DNA of 64,000 bases from Corynebacterium sp. p3-SID1056 (GTDB lineage: Bacteria; Actinomycetota; Actinomycetes; Mycobacteriales; Mycobacteriaceae), in NCBI RefSeq assembly GCF_025152525.1, contig NZ_JALXXL010000005.1:1-64000 (forward strand), written 5' to 3'. Of the stretch, positions 8,678 through 18,087 are shown piece after piece (position 1 is the first letter of the stretch; every line of letters starts with the position of its first letter). Under the pieces are notes generated by a model, which saw only the letters and a list, made by a program, of their open reading frames with translations, had not been told where the DNA came from and did no database searches. The position numbers were made by a program, and so were the translations under genes.

Positions 8678-9553
8678 ATGTCTGATGGAGGACGTTCAAG
8701 CGGACTCGTAGTCACTGGACTTGGCTGGGGCATTGCACTCGGCGTCGCAGCAGGGGTACTCGTGCTGGCCCCGGCGATGCGCAGCGACGGTGAAGCGTTT
8801 GGGCAGGATTCCGCCGCGTCGGTGCGCGAGATGCAGCGTGCGGAATCTTATGCCGACGATGCAGATAGTCTGCTCGGCGAACACTCGGCCCAATTGGTCA
8901 AGGGAACATGTGAAGACGTGCACGTCACCGTACTTCGCACGGCTCGCGTCTCTGACGAAGATGTCGCTGCAGTGCGCTGGCTGCTCGACCGGGCGGGGGC
9001 GAAAAATTCCGGCGAAATCGCGCTGACGGAGAAGTTCACCTCGCAGGATTCGGCGGATGCCCTGTCATCGTTGATCGCGAATACTTTGCCAGCGGGCGCG
9101 CAGTTGTCGGTTGATCAGCGGCGGCCGGGAGTACACGCCGGTGAGTCGCTTGGTGCTGCGCTGTTCGCAGACCCGGAAACTGGGGAGGGGATCGCCGCAG
9201 CAGGGGATCGCCAATTTGTGCTCGACGCGCTTCGCGAAGGCGGCTTTGTAGACTTTTCTGGCGACGTGGTACCAGCTGACGCCATCGTGATTGTCGGCGG
9301 GGACACCGCGAAGTCCAGTGGCGACGACACGATGCCGGGCGAGGCTGGGGAGTTCGGCCAGCAACTCCTTGGCGACTTCGCCAACGCACTCGGCGGCACC
9401 AGTACGACGGTGCTGAGCGTGCGCGACATGGACCAGTGGCGGGCCCCGGAGCTGGAAGAGGCCACGTTCGTCGAGGCAGTGGAGACCGAAGCAGGCCGCA
9501 TCAGGACCGTGCTGAGTGTCGCCACACCTGACGAGAAGGAGCAGGAATCCTAG
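8678..9553 (+). CDS. steB: SteB/MctB-family envelope protein
   Basis: 291 residues. The N-terminus has one membrane segment (SGLVVTGLGWGIALGVAAGVLVLAP, residues about 6-30). The rest is predicted outside the membrane, with a central coiled-coil-prone stretch (RAESYADDADSLLGEHSAQL). This is the family of mycobacterial MctB (Rv1698), reported as an outer-membrane copper-related channel, and of corynebacterial SteB, reported as a partner of SteA at the division site. Synteny with steA favours the SteB name. Only 1 nt separates its stop from the next ATG, although pyrG usually lies there. Confidence 0.85.
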   Translation: MSDGGRSSGLVVTGLGWGIALGVAAGVLVLAPAMRSDGEAFGQDSAASVREMQRAESYADDADSLLGEHSAQLVKGTCEDVHVTVLRTARVSDEDVAAVRWLLDRAGAKNSGEIALTEKFTSQDSADALSSLIANTLPAGAQLSVDQRRPGVHAGESLGAALFADPETGEGIAAAGDRQFVLDALREGGFVDFSGDVVPADAIVIVGGDTAKSSGDDTMPGEAGEFGQQLLGDFANALGGTSTTVLSVRDMDQWRAPELEEATFVEAVETEAGRIRTVLSVATPDEKEQES

Positions 9554-9554
9554 A

Positions 9555-10202
9555 ATGACGCACGAATTCACCGTCGGCGGGTCTGAGCTACTCGCGGAAT
9601 CTCCGATCCTTGCGCTGCGGCGCGACCAGGTGCACATGCCGGGAGGCAACGTTGCGAACCGTGAAATCGTCGAGCACTTCGGCGCTGTCGCCGTGGTGGC
9701 CCTGAATGATGCCGGCGAGATCGCTGTCGTCGAGCAATACCGCCACGCGGTCGGCCGTCGTCTTGTGGAGCTGCCCGCAGGACTGCTGGATATGGCGGGC
9801 GAAGACGAGCTGACCTGCGCGAAGCGCGAGCTTGTCGAGGAGGCTGGCCTGGAAGCTGAGGACTGGTCCGTGCTCGTCGATCTGGTCACCTCGCCCGGTT
9901 TTGCGGAAGAAGCGGTGCGGGTATTTTTCGCCCGGCAGTTGCGCGAGGTGCCGCGCCCGCCGGCCGAGGACGAGGAGGCCGACATGAGCGTGCGCTGGAT
10001 GCCGATTACACAGGCGCGGGAAGCGGTGATGCGCGGGGAAATCGTCAACTCTATCGCGATTGCCGGTGTGCTGGCGGCAAGTGAGGTCACCGCCGGCCGC
10101 GCCGCCCCGCGCTCGGTGGACACCCCCTTTGACTACCGCCCGAGCTCACTGGCGCGGCGCCGCACTGCAGCCGGGATCGGCCCGGATATGAAGCGGATCT
10201 AG
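9555..10202 (+). CDS. Nudix hydrolase, ADP-ribose pyrophosphatase type
   Basis: 215 residues from the ATG at 9555. The Nudix box is AGLLDMAGEDELTCAKRELV followed by EEAGL. The REL.EE.GL core is perfect, with one extra residue between the first Gly and Glu, as I recall for the mycobacterial Rv1700 group. AVVALNDAGEIAVVEQYRH and LPAGL are typical of ADP-ribose pyrophosphatases. It likely hydrolyses ADP-ribose to AMP and ribose 5-phosphate. It is directly followed, without a gap, by the GTG of xerD, so translational coupling is likely. Confidence 0.88.
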   Translation: MTHEFTVGGSELLAESPILALRRDQVHMPGGNVANREIVEHFGAVAVVALNDAGEIAVVEQYRHAVGRRLVELPAGLLDMAGEDELTCAKRELVEEAGLEAEDWSVLVDLVTSPGFAEEAVRVFFARQLREVPRPPAEDEEADMSVRWMPITQAREAVMRGEIVNSIAIAGVLAASEVTAGRAAPRSVDTPFDYRPSSLARRRTAAGIGPDMKRI

Positions 10203-11108
10203 GTGGACGCGCGCACACTCGCCGAGCGTTGGTTGACCCACCTCATCGTCGAGCGTGGGGTCTCTGCGCACACGGAGAGCAATTATCGACGCGACGTCAA
10301 CCGCTACCTCACCTGGCTGGAACGCGCCGGCATCACGGATTTGAAGCAAGTCACCGCCCGCGACGTGGAGGCGTACGTGGCGGACTTGCGCCGCGGCGTC
10401 GACGGCGCGCGGGCGCTGTCAACCTCCTCGGCCGCCCGGGCGCTGGTGGTTGCGCGCGGGCTGCATAAGTTCGGCGTCGCGGAGGGCGTGCTCGACGCGG
10501 ACGTCGCTGCCGAGGTCACGCCCCCGAAGCAAGGGGAAAGGCTCCCCGACACGCTCAGCGTGCAGGAAGTCGAGGCGCTGCTGGACTCCTGCCCGACAGA
10601 GACACCCGTTGGTGTGCGCGACCGGGCGCTCTTAGAGCTGTTGTACGCCACCGGCGCCCGTGTGTCCGAGCTGTTGGGGCTCAACGTGGACGATGTGCAG
10701 GATTCCGAAGGCGTGATCACTGTGACCGGGAAGGGCAATAAGCAGCGGCTTGTGCCCGTCGGTAAGCATGCACAGGCCGCGGTCAATGCCTACCTTGTTC
10801 GCGTGCGCCCGGCGTTTGCCACGGGAAAGAGCCACGCCCTGTTTCTCAATACGCGCGGCGGCGCGCTGTCGCGCCAGAGCGCCTGGACTGTGCTGAAGCA
10901 AGCGGCGCAGAGGGCGGGGATTGAGAAAGAGATTTCGCCGCATACGCTGCGCCACTCTTTCGCCACGCACCTGCTGGAGGGCGGGGCGGACGTGCGCACC
11001 GTGCAAGAGCTTTTGGGGCATGCCTCCGTCACGACCACGCAGATTTACACGCACGTCACCGCTGATAACCTGCGGCAGGTGTGGCAGGAGGCGCATCCGC
11101 GCGCCTAG
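10203..11108 (+). CDS. xerD: Tyrosine recombinase XerD
   Basis: 301 residues, the standard Xer length. It has an N-terminal SAM-like DNA-binding domain (residues 1-90) and a catalytic domain with Arg in [13 protein letters not shown], Lys in [26 protein letters not shown], and [15 protein letters not shown] carrying the last His and the nucleophilic Tyr. XerD with XerC resolves chromosome dimers at dif during division. No dif-like 28-bp site was recognised in this window. The GTG start abuts the upstream stop codon. Confidence 0.93.
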   Translation: MDARTLAERWLTHLIVERGVSAHTESNYRRDVNRYLTWLERAGITDLKQVTARDVEAYVADLRRGVDGARALSTSSAARALVVARGLHKFGVAEGVLDADVAAEVTPPKQGERLPDTLSVQEVEALLDSCPTETPVGVRDRALLELLYATGARVSELLGLNVDDVQDSEGVITVTGKGNKQRLVPVGKHAQAAVNAYLVRVRPAFATGKSHALFLNTRGGALSRQSAWTVLKQAAQRAGIEKEISPHTLRHSFATHLLEGGADVRTVQELLGHASVTTTQIYTHVTADNLRQVWQEAHPRA

Positions 11109-11228
11109 CTCAGGGTTGGCTGTATAGATGGTGTCAGGCGCTGCCAGGCAATGGGTGTAGATTAACCGTTTTGCGCACTCTCGCGCATGATGCATTGTCT
11201 CGCTCACGGACAGGAGGGTTTCAACCCC

Positions 11229-12293
11229 GTGACTATTTCTCGCACTGCCGCGCGCGCGTCCTTGGGGGCGGCCGCGGTCGCAGCACTGACATTGGCCTCG
11301 GCGCCGATAGCGCCCGCACAGTTGCCCGAAGACGTGGACCCGGCAGAGGTGCAGTCCATGATTCCTTCCGAGGTGAGTGTCCGCGCCGGCGAAACCACCA
11401 CGGTAGACCTTGGGGTGCCGGTGGACGTGAATTATTCCAGCGGCGGCTGGCAGGTGAGCTCGAGCGGTACGCAGGTGACTGTGACTGCGCCGGATTCGCC
11501 GGGGGCCACGGCAAGTGTCCCTGCGAGCGCCGGAGGGATGACAGCCACGGTCAACCTCGTCGCCGTGGGGGCCGGTGAGCCGGCCGATGCTGACGATGCC
11601 GCGGTCGATGGCGGGAGCGACGAGAGCGCTGGCGGCAGTGACGACGGGGCCGAGGGGGCCAATGGTGCTGGGGGAAGCACTGGTGGAGCAGGCGAGCCCG
11701 AGGCTGAAGGCGAGGGCCGCCGGGCGTCGGAAAGCGGCGGCACAGGCGCTGCTGCCGGTGGTGATGCCGCGGCCGCACGCGCGGACCGGAAGAAGGCGGA
11801 AGAAGTGGATACTTCGGGCGCGAAGCGGCTTGCCTTTGACGGCGAAATTGACGGCAACACGCTGGTAGTTAAGGTCTCGCTGCGCAAGGCGAGGGACCTG
11901 ATGAAGTACGCCAACGCGGACCGCGAGGGGGCCAAACTTCGCTACGTGGATGGGCAGGGCAACATCATTACCGGCGTGGAGCGCGACGTGAACGTGTCCA
12001 AGCGGACGCTCACGCTGACCTACCCGGAGGGCGAGACCCCGGATAGCCCATTCATCATGGAAGTCGTGCGTGACGGGAAGGCAGAATTCATCGCCGAAAT
12101 CACCGCGACAAACGCGCCCGTGGCAGAAGAAGGCGATGAACGTGCCCAGCCGGTCGAAGATCAAGGCGGTACCGTTGACTCTTCGAGTAAAGGTGGGTCG
12201 GTCGTCCCGCTCGTGATTGGTAGCGTGGCGCTGCTTGCCGCGCTGGCATTGATCGTGGTCTTCTTTGTGCGCCGCGCTCGCGCACGCGGATAA
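11229..12293 (+). CDS. Exported, C-terminally membrane-anchored low-complexity protein
   Basis: 354 residues from the GTG at 11229, which has AGGAGGG 10 nt upstream. An in-frame ATG at 11187 lacks such a site. There is a signal peptide (RTAARASLGAAAVAALTLASAPIAPAQ in two parts, cleavage probably after APAQ), a globular part (about 30-110), a Gly/Asp/Ser/Ala-rich linker (about 118-185) and a second globular part with Lys/Arg. A C-terminal membrane helix (VVPLVIGSVALLAALALIVV) ends with a basic tail. No LPxTG motif precedes the helix. The function is unknown. It sits between xerD and parA, and its own strong ribosome site suggests an independent unit. Confidence 0.8.
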   Translation: MTISRTAARASLGAAAVAALTLASAPIAPAQLPEDVDPAEVQSMIPSEVSVRAGETTTVDLGVPVDVNYSSGGWQVSSSGTQVTVTAPDSPGATASVPASAGGMTATVNLVAVGAGEPADADDAAVDGGSDESAGGSDDGAEGANGAGGSTGGAGEPEAEGEGRRASESGGTGAAAGGDAAAARADRKKAEEVDTSGAKRLAFDGEIDGNTLVVKVSLRKARDLMKYANADREGAKLRYVDGQGNIITGVERDVNVSKRTLTLTYPEGETPDSPFIMEVVRDGKAEFIAEITATNAPVAEEGDERAQPVEDQGGTVDSSSKGGSVVPLVIGSVALLAALALIVVFFVRRARARG

Positions 12294-12433
12294 TTCCAAC
12301 GTTGTAAGATGGACGCGTCAAGCGTTACGGCGGAACTTTTCACGCTTCGCCGCTCGCGCTGATGTGGATGCACAGATGGACAACAGATGGACACTGGACG
12401 TTTGCGGCTACGGCTCAAGGGAAAGGACCGACA

Positions 12434-13315
12434 ATGGCAGATGACGCACTGTTCGACGCCTCCGAGCAGAAAACCTTCCTGACGGGACGCCCTTACCGCG
12501 AATTTGCCGAGCCAGCGCCGCTGGACAAGCACGGCCCGGCCACCGTGCTGTCGATGGTGAACCAGAAAGGTGGCGTGGGCAAGACAACTTCCACGATCAA
12601 CCTCGGTGCCTGTTTAGCCGAGCAGGGCAGGAAGGTTCTGCTGGTTGACCTGGACCCACAGGGCGCACTTTCCGCAGGACTCGGTGTCTCCCACGATGAG
12701 GAGCAGGTGACGGTCTACGACCTGCTCTTTGACAACACCGCGAGCATCCACGCCGCGATTCAGCACTCGAACGTCAACGGTCTCGACCTCGTGCCCGCGA
12801 ACATCGATCTTTCGGCCGCGGAGATTCAGCTGGTCAACGAGGTCGGGCGTGAGCACACCCTGGCTCGCGCGCTGCGCCCGGTGCGCAACGAGTACGACAT
12901 CATCATCATCGACTGCGGGCCCTCACTTGGCTTGCTTACCGTCAACGCACTGGCGTGCTCGCACGGCGTGATTATTCCGATGGAGTGCGAGTATTTCTCG
13001 CTGCGCGGTCTTGCGCTGCTTACCGATACGGTGGAGAAGGTGCGCGACCGCATCAATTTCGACCTCGACATCGTTGGCATCTTGGTCACCATGTTTGACC
13101 GTCGGACGACGCACGCGCGCGAAGTGATGGACCGCGTGGTGGAGGTGTTCGGTGAGCGAGTCTTTGACACCGTGATTACCCGAACCGTGCGCTTCCCAGA
13201 AACCTCGGTGGCCGGCGAGCCGATTATTACGTGGGCGCCGCGCTCCCAGGGCGCGGAGCAGTACCGTAACCTCGCGCGCGAGCTACTCGAGCGCACTGAG
13301 CGGGGCACGGCATAG
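12434..13315 (+). CDS. parA: ParA/Soj-family ATPase
   Basis: 293 residues from the ATG at 12434 (GGAAAGG upstream). Upstream in-frame ATGs add an unlikely peptide. The deviant Walker A is KGGVGKTT at residues 45-52, followed by LLVDLDPQGALSAGL and DIIIIDCGPSLGLLTVNAL. No parB is adjacent. The partner genes are scpA and scpB, as in other actinobacteria where this orphan ParA precedes scpAB (Rv1708). It is therefore more likely a second ParA-like ATPase working with the condensin subunits than the origin-partition ParA. It is followed by scpA after 6 nt. Confidence 0.9.
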   Translation: MADDALFDASEQKTFLTGRPYREFAEPAPLDKHGPATVLSMVNQKGGVGKTTSTINLGACLAEQGRKVLLVDLDPQGALSAGLGVSHDEEQVTVYDLLFDNTASIHAAIQHSNVNGLDLVPANIDLSAAEIQLVNEVGREHTLARALRPVRNEYDIIIIDCGPSLGLLTVNALACSHGVIIPMECEYFSLRGLALLTDTVEKVRDRINFDLDIVGILVTMFDRRTTHAREVMDRVVEVFGERVFDTVITRTVRFPETSVAGEPIITWAPRSQGAEQYRNLARELLERTERGTA

Positions 13316-13321
13316 ACCGGC

Positions 13322-14158
13322 GTGGCTGATCCCGCAGACCATCGTCCGCAGCAGCAGGTGGGCGAGCAGCCGGAAATCACCGGCTTCCGGCTCGTATTGC
13401 GAAACTTCGAGGGGCCTTTCGACCTGCTGCTCAACCTGATTAGCTCGAAGAAGCTCGACGTGACTGAGGTTGCGCTCGCTGAGGTCACTGATGAGTTCAT
13501 TGCGTACACCCGCGCGCTGGGTGAGACTGCGGACCTGGACGAGATCACGGAATTTATTCTCGTCGCGGCAACGTTGCTTGACCTCAAGGCCGCTCGCCTC
13601 GTGCCCCGCGGCGAAGACGAAGAGATCGAGGATCTCGAACTGTTGGAGTCCCGGGACCTGCTCTTCGCCCGCCTGCTGCAGTACCGCGCATACCAGCAAG
13701 TGGCGGACCAATTCGCCGAGTGGCAGAAGCACGCGCAGCGCCGTTACCCGCGCGCGGTGTCGATGGAGGAACAGTTCGCGAACCTGCTCCCACCCGTCAA
13801 TCTCGGGCACACCCCGGCGAGCTTCGCGCAGCTTGCCGCCAGCGTCTTCCGGCCGAAGCCGCCCGAGGAAGTCGGCGTTGACCACCTGCACGCGGTGCAA
13901 GTTTCGGTACCGGAGCAGGCGGGACGCATTCTGGAGACACTCAAGGTGGTGGGGGCGAGCCAGTGGCTCAGCTTCGCCTCGCTGACGAAGGACTGCGCGC
14001 TGTCAATGGAAATTGTCGGGCGCTTCCTTGCGCTTCTCGAGCTGTACAAGGCGCGCGCAGTGGAGACGAAGCAGGACGAAGCGCTTGGACCGCTCGAGGT
14101 GTCGTGGACTGGCCTGGAGGTTGACCCGGCGGTTGTCGCTGCGAGTAACTGGGCGTAG
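13322..14158 (+). CDS. scpA: Segregation and condensation protein A
   Basis: 278 residues. ScpA/kleisin signature at the N-terminus: FEGPFDLLLNLISSKKLDV (about residues 36-54), then VALAEVTDEFIAY and FILVAATLLDLKAARLVP. The C-terminal winged helix is around 200-260 (CALSMEIVGRFLALLELYK). The N-terminus binds the SMC head and the middle part binds an ScpB dimer, forming condensin. The GTG start at 13322 lies 6 nt after the parA stop codon. Confidence 0.94.
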   Translation: MADPADHRPQQQVGEQPEITGFRLVLRNFEGPFDLLLNLISSKKLDVTEVALAEVTDEFIAYTRALGETADLDEITEFILVAATLLDLKAARLVPRGEDEEIEDLELLESRDLLFARLLQYRAYQQVADQFAEWQKHAQRRYPRAVSMEEQFANLLPPVNLGHTPASFAQLAASVFRPKPPEEVGVDHLHAVQVSVPEQAGRILETLKVVGASQWLSFASLTKDCALSMEIVGRFLALLELYKARAVETKQDEALGPLEVSWTGLEVDPAVVAASNWA

Positions 14159-14211
14159 CGGCGGGGACGAGTGGGGCGTCGGCAAGCAGGGGCCCCTTAT
14201 AGAATGTGGGC

Positions 14212-14763
14212 ATGGATATGCCGATGGTTTCCCAGCTTCGCTCGCGCGTGGAGTCAATTCTGCTGGTGGTGGATACGCCGGTGGAGGCAGAAGCCGTGGC
14301 GGGGGTGCTCGATGCAACCCGCGAGGACGTTGACGCGGCGCTGCGCGAATGGGCCGCGGAACTGGACGCGCGCGGCAGCGGCATCGAGCTGCGGGAGACG
14401 CAAGAAGGCTGGCGGCTCTACACCCGCCCGCACAACGCGGACGCTGTCGAGGCATTTGTGCTGGACGGGACGCAATCGAAGCTCAGCCGAGCCGCGCTTG
14501 AGACGCTCGCGGTGGTGGCGTATCGCCAGCCGGTGACGCGCGCGCAGGTTGCCGGGGTACGCGGCGTGAACGTGGATGGAGTGATGCGCACACTGACGCT
14601 GCGCGGGCTGATTGCAGAGGTCGATCCGGATGAGGCTACCGGCGCGCACCGCTACGTCACCACCGAGCTGTTTTTGGAGCTGCTGGGGATTGATTCGCTG
14701 TCGCGACTGCCGGATCTGGCACCGCTGTTGCCGGATATCGACGCGATCGAGGACGCGTGGTAG
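14212..14763 (+). CDS. scpB: Segregation and condensation protein B
   Basis: 183 residues from the ATG at 14212. GTG 14206 and ATGs 14218/14224 are also possible because no strong ribosome site marks the start. It has two winged-helix domains: SQLRSRVESILLVVDTPVEA with WRLYTRPHNADAVEAF, and LSRAALETLAVVAYRQPVTR with VDGVMRTLTLRGLI. ScpB dimers bind the ScpA middle region in the SMC complex. The 53-nt gap after scpA holds TATAGAAT (14197-14204), which could be a weak internal promoter. Confidence 0.93.
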   Translation: MDMPMVSQLRSRVESILLVVDTPVEAEAVAGVLDATREDVDAALREWAAELDARGSGIELRETQEGWRLYTRPHNADAVEAFVLDGTQSKLSRAALETLAVVAYRQPVTRAQVAGVRGVNVDGVMRTLTLRGLIAEVDPDEATGAHRYVTTELFLELLGIDSLSRLPDLAPLLPDIDAIEDAW

Positions 14764-14865
14764 CAGCTGGTAGACGCCGGTTGACGCTGGTAGACTCTGC
14801 CCCGAACACGCGGAGTGTCGCTTTGGCACCCGCACAACCCCAATATGTATGTAAAGGATTCACAC

Positions 14866-15795
14866 ATGACTCCTCCCGCTCGCCGAGACGGCACACCGGA
14901 TACGGGGAAGGACGAGCCGTTCTACCCTTCCTACGCAAAGCCGGCGAAGAAGCAGCACGTTCGTTTGGATAAACGGCGTGCCAACGCAAAACACAACGAG
15001 CCGCACCCGCTGGAAGACAACTGGTGGGACGACGCGGAAACGAAGGCGCGCAAGCAGAACAAGGACGGGATCCGCCTGCAGAAAGTACTCGCGCAGGCGG
15101 GTGTTGCCTCGCGTCGTCACGCAGAGGTGATGATCGACCAGGGTCGCGTGGAGGTCAACGGCAAGATCATCAAGGTCCAGGGCACGCGCGTAAACCCGAA
15201 CGTGGACATCATCCGCGTGGACGGCACCCGCATCAATGTCAACGAGGATTTGGAGTACTTCGCGTTTAACAAGCCGCGCGGCGTGCAGACCACCATGCAG
15301 GACGAGTTCGATCGCACCTCAGTTGGCTCCTACCTGTCCGAGCGCACGGCTTCCGGCCAGCGCCTGTTCCACGTCGGCCGCCTCGACGCGGACACTGAGG
15401 GCTTGCTCCTGTTGACCAACGACGGCGAGCTGGCTAACCGCTTGACCCACCCGAAGTACAACGTGTCCAAGACCTACCTGGCAACGGTGCTGGGCGAGGC
15501 GAAGGGCGACCTGGTCAAGAAGCTCAAAGAGGGCGTCGTGCTTGACGACGGCACGGCAAAGGCCGACTACGCGCAGATCGTGGATGTGCACAACGGCCAG
15601 TCCCTGGTACGCGTCGAACTGCACGAGGGGCGCAAGCACATCGTGCGCCGCATGCTCAAAGAGTGCGGGTTCCCGGTGCAGCGCCTGGTGCGCACGAAGG
15701 TGCACACGGTACAGCTGGGGGACATGAAGCCGGGCTCGATGCGCGCGTTGAATTCTTCCGAGCTGGCCTCGCTGTACAAGGTGGTGGAGATGTAA
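14866..15795 (+). CDS. rluB: 23S rRNA pseudouridine synthase B
   Basis: 309 residues from the ATG at 14866 (AAAGGA 8 nt upstream). An upstream GTG at 14815 has no site. A basic, disordered N-terminus (about 1-65) precedes an S4 domain (RLQKVLAQAGVASRRHAEVM) and an RsuA-family catalytic domain with the catalytic Asp in HVGRLDADTEGLLLLTNDGE. Also typical are FNKPRGVQTT and LHEGRKHIVRRM. It makes pseudouridine in 23S rRNA helix 93 (E. coli U2605). The cmk ATG follows directly after the stop codon. Confidence 0.92.
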   Translation: MTPPARRDGTPDTGKDEPFYPSYAKPAKKQHVRLDKRRANAKHNEPHPLEDNWWDDAETKARKQNKDGIRLQKVLAQAGVASRRHAEVMIDQGRVEVNGKIIKVQGTRVNPNVDIIRVDGTRINVNEDLEYFAFNKPRGVQTTMQDEFDRTSVGSYLSERTASGQRLFHVGRLDADTEGLLLLTNDGELANRLTHPKYNVSKTYLATVLGEAKGDLVKKLKEGVVLDDGTAKADYAQIVDVHNGQSLVRVELHEGRKHIVRRMLKECGFPVQRLVRTKVHTVQLGDMKPGSMRALNSSELASLYKVVEM

Positions 15796-16500
15796 ATGGA
15801 TAATGCACAACTTTCTAATATGCCTGGCGGCGGGCTGATTTTGGCCGTCGACGGTCCTTCGGGAACGGGCAAGTCCACCACCTGCCGCGCGCTGGCGAAG
15901 CGCCTGGACGCGAAGTACGTCGACACCGGCGCGATGTACCGCGTGGCGACGCTTGCGGTGCTTCGTGCCGGCGTCGATCCGGCAGATACGCAGGCAGTGA
16001 TCGAGGCGACGACAGACCTGCCGCTGCAGGTCTCGGATGATCCCGATGCGAAGGAAGTCCTGCTTGCCGGCGAGGACGTTGCTGCCGAGATTCGTGGGCC
16101 GGAGGTCACTCGCAACGTTTCCGCAGTCTCCGCGATCCCGGAGGTGCGAGAGAATTTGGTGGCGTTGCAGCGCAAACTCGCCCGCGAGGCGCACCGCGCG
16201 ATTGTGGAGGGTCGTGACATCGGCACCGTCGTGCTTGTCGACGCCCCCGCGAAGGCTTTCATGACCGCCTCGGCTGAGGTGCGTGCCCAGCGTCGCTACG
16301 ACCAGGACGTTGCTGCCGGCCGCGACGCCGATTATGCAACGGTGCTGGCGGATGTGCAGCGCCGCGACGAGCTGGACTCTTCCCGTGCGACAAGCCCGCT
16401 GCGCCCGGCGGAGGATGCGGAGGTCATTGACACTTCGCACATGGCTCCGGACGAGGTGCTCGGCACCCTCATTGCCCTGATTGAAAGGAGCGCGAAGTGA
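15796..16500 (+). CDS. cmk: Cytidylate kinase
   Basis: 234 residues. The P-loop is GPSGTGKSTTCRALA at residues 20-34, followed by KYVDTGAMYRVATLAVLRAG, IRGPEVTRNVSAVS, VVEGRDIGTVVL-like (VEGRDIGTVVLVDAPAKAFM) and DSSRATSPLRPAEDAEVIDT. It phosphorylates CMP and dCMP in nucleotide salvage. The stop codon overlaps the GTG of der (GTGA), a coupling common in actinobacteria. Confidence 0.94.
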   Translation: MDNAQLSNMPGGGLILAVDGPSGTGKSTTCRALAKRLDAKYVDTGAMYRVATLAVLRAGVDPADTQAVIEATTDLPLQVSDDPDAKEVLLAGEDVAAEIRGPEVTRNVSAVSAIPEVRENLVALQRKLAREAHRAIVEGRDIGTVVLVDAPAKAFMTASAEVRAQRRYDQDVAAGRDADYATVLADVQRRDELDSSRATSPLRPAEDAEVIDTSHMAPDEVLGTLIALIERSAK

Positions 16501-18086
16501 CCCAGGAACCGAAGGACCGCGGTGCTGACAACGCACCCGAAACGGAATTTATCCAGCCGGGCATTGATGCTTCCGGCTACGAAGCGCTCACGCCGGAGGC
16601 CGTTGGCCCCGAGGACGCGGAGTTTTACGACGCGGACTTTGACACCAGCGACTTCAGTGACGCTGATTTTGCCGACGATACCGATTTCACCGACTACACC
16701 GACGAAGATTGGGCGGAGATCGAAGAAACCTTCGGCATTGTGCGCCCGGATGTGGTGGAGGAAAACCTGCCCACAGTCGCGATCGTGGGGCGCCCGAACG
16801 TGGGCAAGTCGAGTCTGGTCAACAGGTTTATCGGGCGCAGAGAGGCCGTGGTGGAGGACCACCCCGGTGTCACCCGTGACCGAGTGAGCTACTTAACTGA
16901 TTGGGGCGGGCGGCGCTTCTGGGTGCAGGACACCGGTGGCTGGGACCCGAACGCCCGCGGCATCCATGGCGCGATCGCGCGCCAGGCGGAGGCTGCGATG
17001 GAAACCGCCGACGTGATCGTGATGGTGGTCGATGCGCAAACCGCCATCACGGAGACAGACGCCGTGATGGCGCGCAACCTGCAGCGATCTCCTGTACCGG
17101 TGATCTTGGTGGCGAATAAGTTCGAATCCGAGTCCCAGTGGGGCGATGCGGCGGAGTTCTACGGGCTGGGCCTGGGCGACCTGTGGCCGGTCTCGGCGTT
17201 GCACGGCCGCGGTGGTGCCGATGTGCTGGACGAGATCCTGCGTCTCTTCCCGGACGAGCCGCGTGCGAAGGCTTCGATCACGGACGGCCCGCGGCGCGTG
17301 GCGCTGGTTGGCCGCCCGAACGTGGGCAAGTCCAGCCTGCTGAACAAACTGGCGAAGTCGCACCGTTCGGTGGTTGACAACGCGGCCGGCACCACGGTCG
17401 ACCCGGTTGATGAGATGATCCAGCTGGATGAAAAGATGTGGCAGTTCATCGACACCGCCGGGTTGCGCAAGAAGGTCAAAAACGCCCAGGGTCACGAGTA
17501 CTACGCGAGCTTGCGCACCCGCGGCACCATTGACGCAGCCGAGGTGTGCGTTGTGCTCATCGACGCCTCCGAAGAGATCTCGGAGCAGGACCAGCGCGTC
17601 ATCTCCATGGTGCTCGAGGCCGGCAAGGCGATGGTGATTTGCTTTAACAAGTGGGACCTGATGGAGGAAGACCGTCGGTACTACTTTGACCGTGAGTTCG
17701 ACGAGATGATGGGCCACCTCCCCTGGGTGACCAAGCTGAACATCTCGGCGGAGACCGGCCGCGGCCTGCACCGTCTGGAAAAGGCGATGACGGAGGCGCT
17801 CGAAAACTGGGACAAGCGAATCTCCACCGGCCAGCTGAACAACTGGCTGCGCGAGGCGATTGCTGCGAACCCGCCGCCGATGAAGAACAACCGGCTGCCG
17901 AAGCTGTTGTTCGCCACGATGGCGACGACGCGCCCGCCGACAATCGTGCTGTTTACCACTGGATTCTTGGACGGTGGCTACCGACGCTACCTCGAGCGTA
18001 AGTTCCGCGAGACCTTCGGCTACCACGGCACCCCGGTACGCATTGCGGTGCGCGTGCGCGAGCGGAACCCGCGGCGTCGTAAGTAA
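16497..18086 (+). CDS. der: Double-domain ribosome-assembly GTPase Der (EngA)
   Basis: 529 residues, about 90 longer than the common form. The first GTPase domain has GRPNVGKSS at 98-106 and the second repeats GRPNVGKSSLLNKLAK near 266. G3 motifs are DTGGW and DTAGL, and the G4 motif of domain 2 is NKWD. A C-terminal KH-like domain follows (IRVRVRERNPRRRK-like basic tail). The extra N-terminus (residues 36-77) is strikingly acidic with repeated Asp-Phe/Tyr steps (DTSDFSDADFADDTDFTDYT). Der is needed for 50S maturation. It ends 1 nt before a convergent gene. Confidence 0.94.
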   Translation: MTQEPKDRGADNAPETEFIQPGIDASGYEALTPEAVGPEDAEFYDADFDTSDFSDADFADDTDFTDYTDEDWAEIEETFGIVRPDVVEENLPTVAIVGRPNVGKSSLVNRFIGRREAVVEDHPGVTRDRVSYLTDWGGRRFWVQDTGGWDPNARGIHGAIARQAEAAMETADVIVMVVDAQTAITETDAVMARNLQRSPVPVILVANKFESESQWGDAAEFYGLGLGDLWPVSALHGRGGADVLDEILRLFPDEPRAKASITDGPRRVALVGRPNVGKSSLLNKLAKSHRSVVDNAAGTTVDPVDEMIQLDEKMWQFIDTAGLRKKVKNAQGHEYYASLRTRGTIDAAEVCVVLIDASEEISEQDQRVISMVLEAGKAMVICFNKWDLMEEDRRYYFDREFDEMMGHLPWVTKLNISAETGRGLHRLEKAMTEALENWDKRISTGQLNNWLREAIAANPPPMKNNRLPKLLFATMATTRPPTIVLFTTGFLDGGYRRYLERKFRETFGYHGTPVRIAVRVRERNPRRRK

Positions 18087-18087
18087 A

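Noticed and set aside
12362..12433. Longer parA start
   Set aside because: In-frame ATGs upstream lack a ribosome site and add a Trp/His-rich peptide foreign to the family. The ATG at 12434 follows GGAAAGG.
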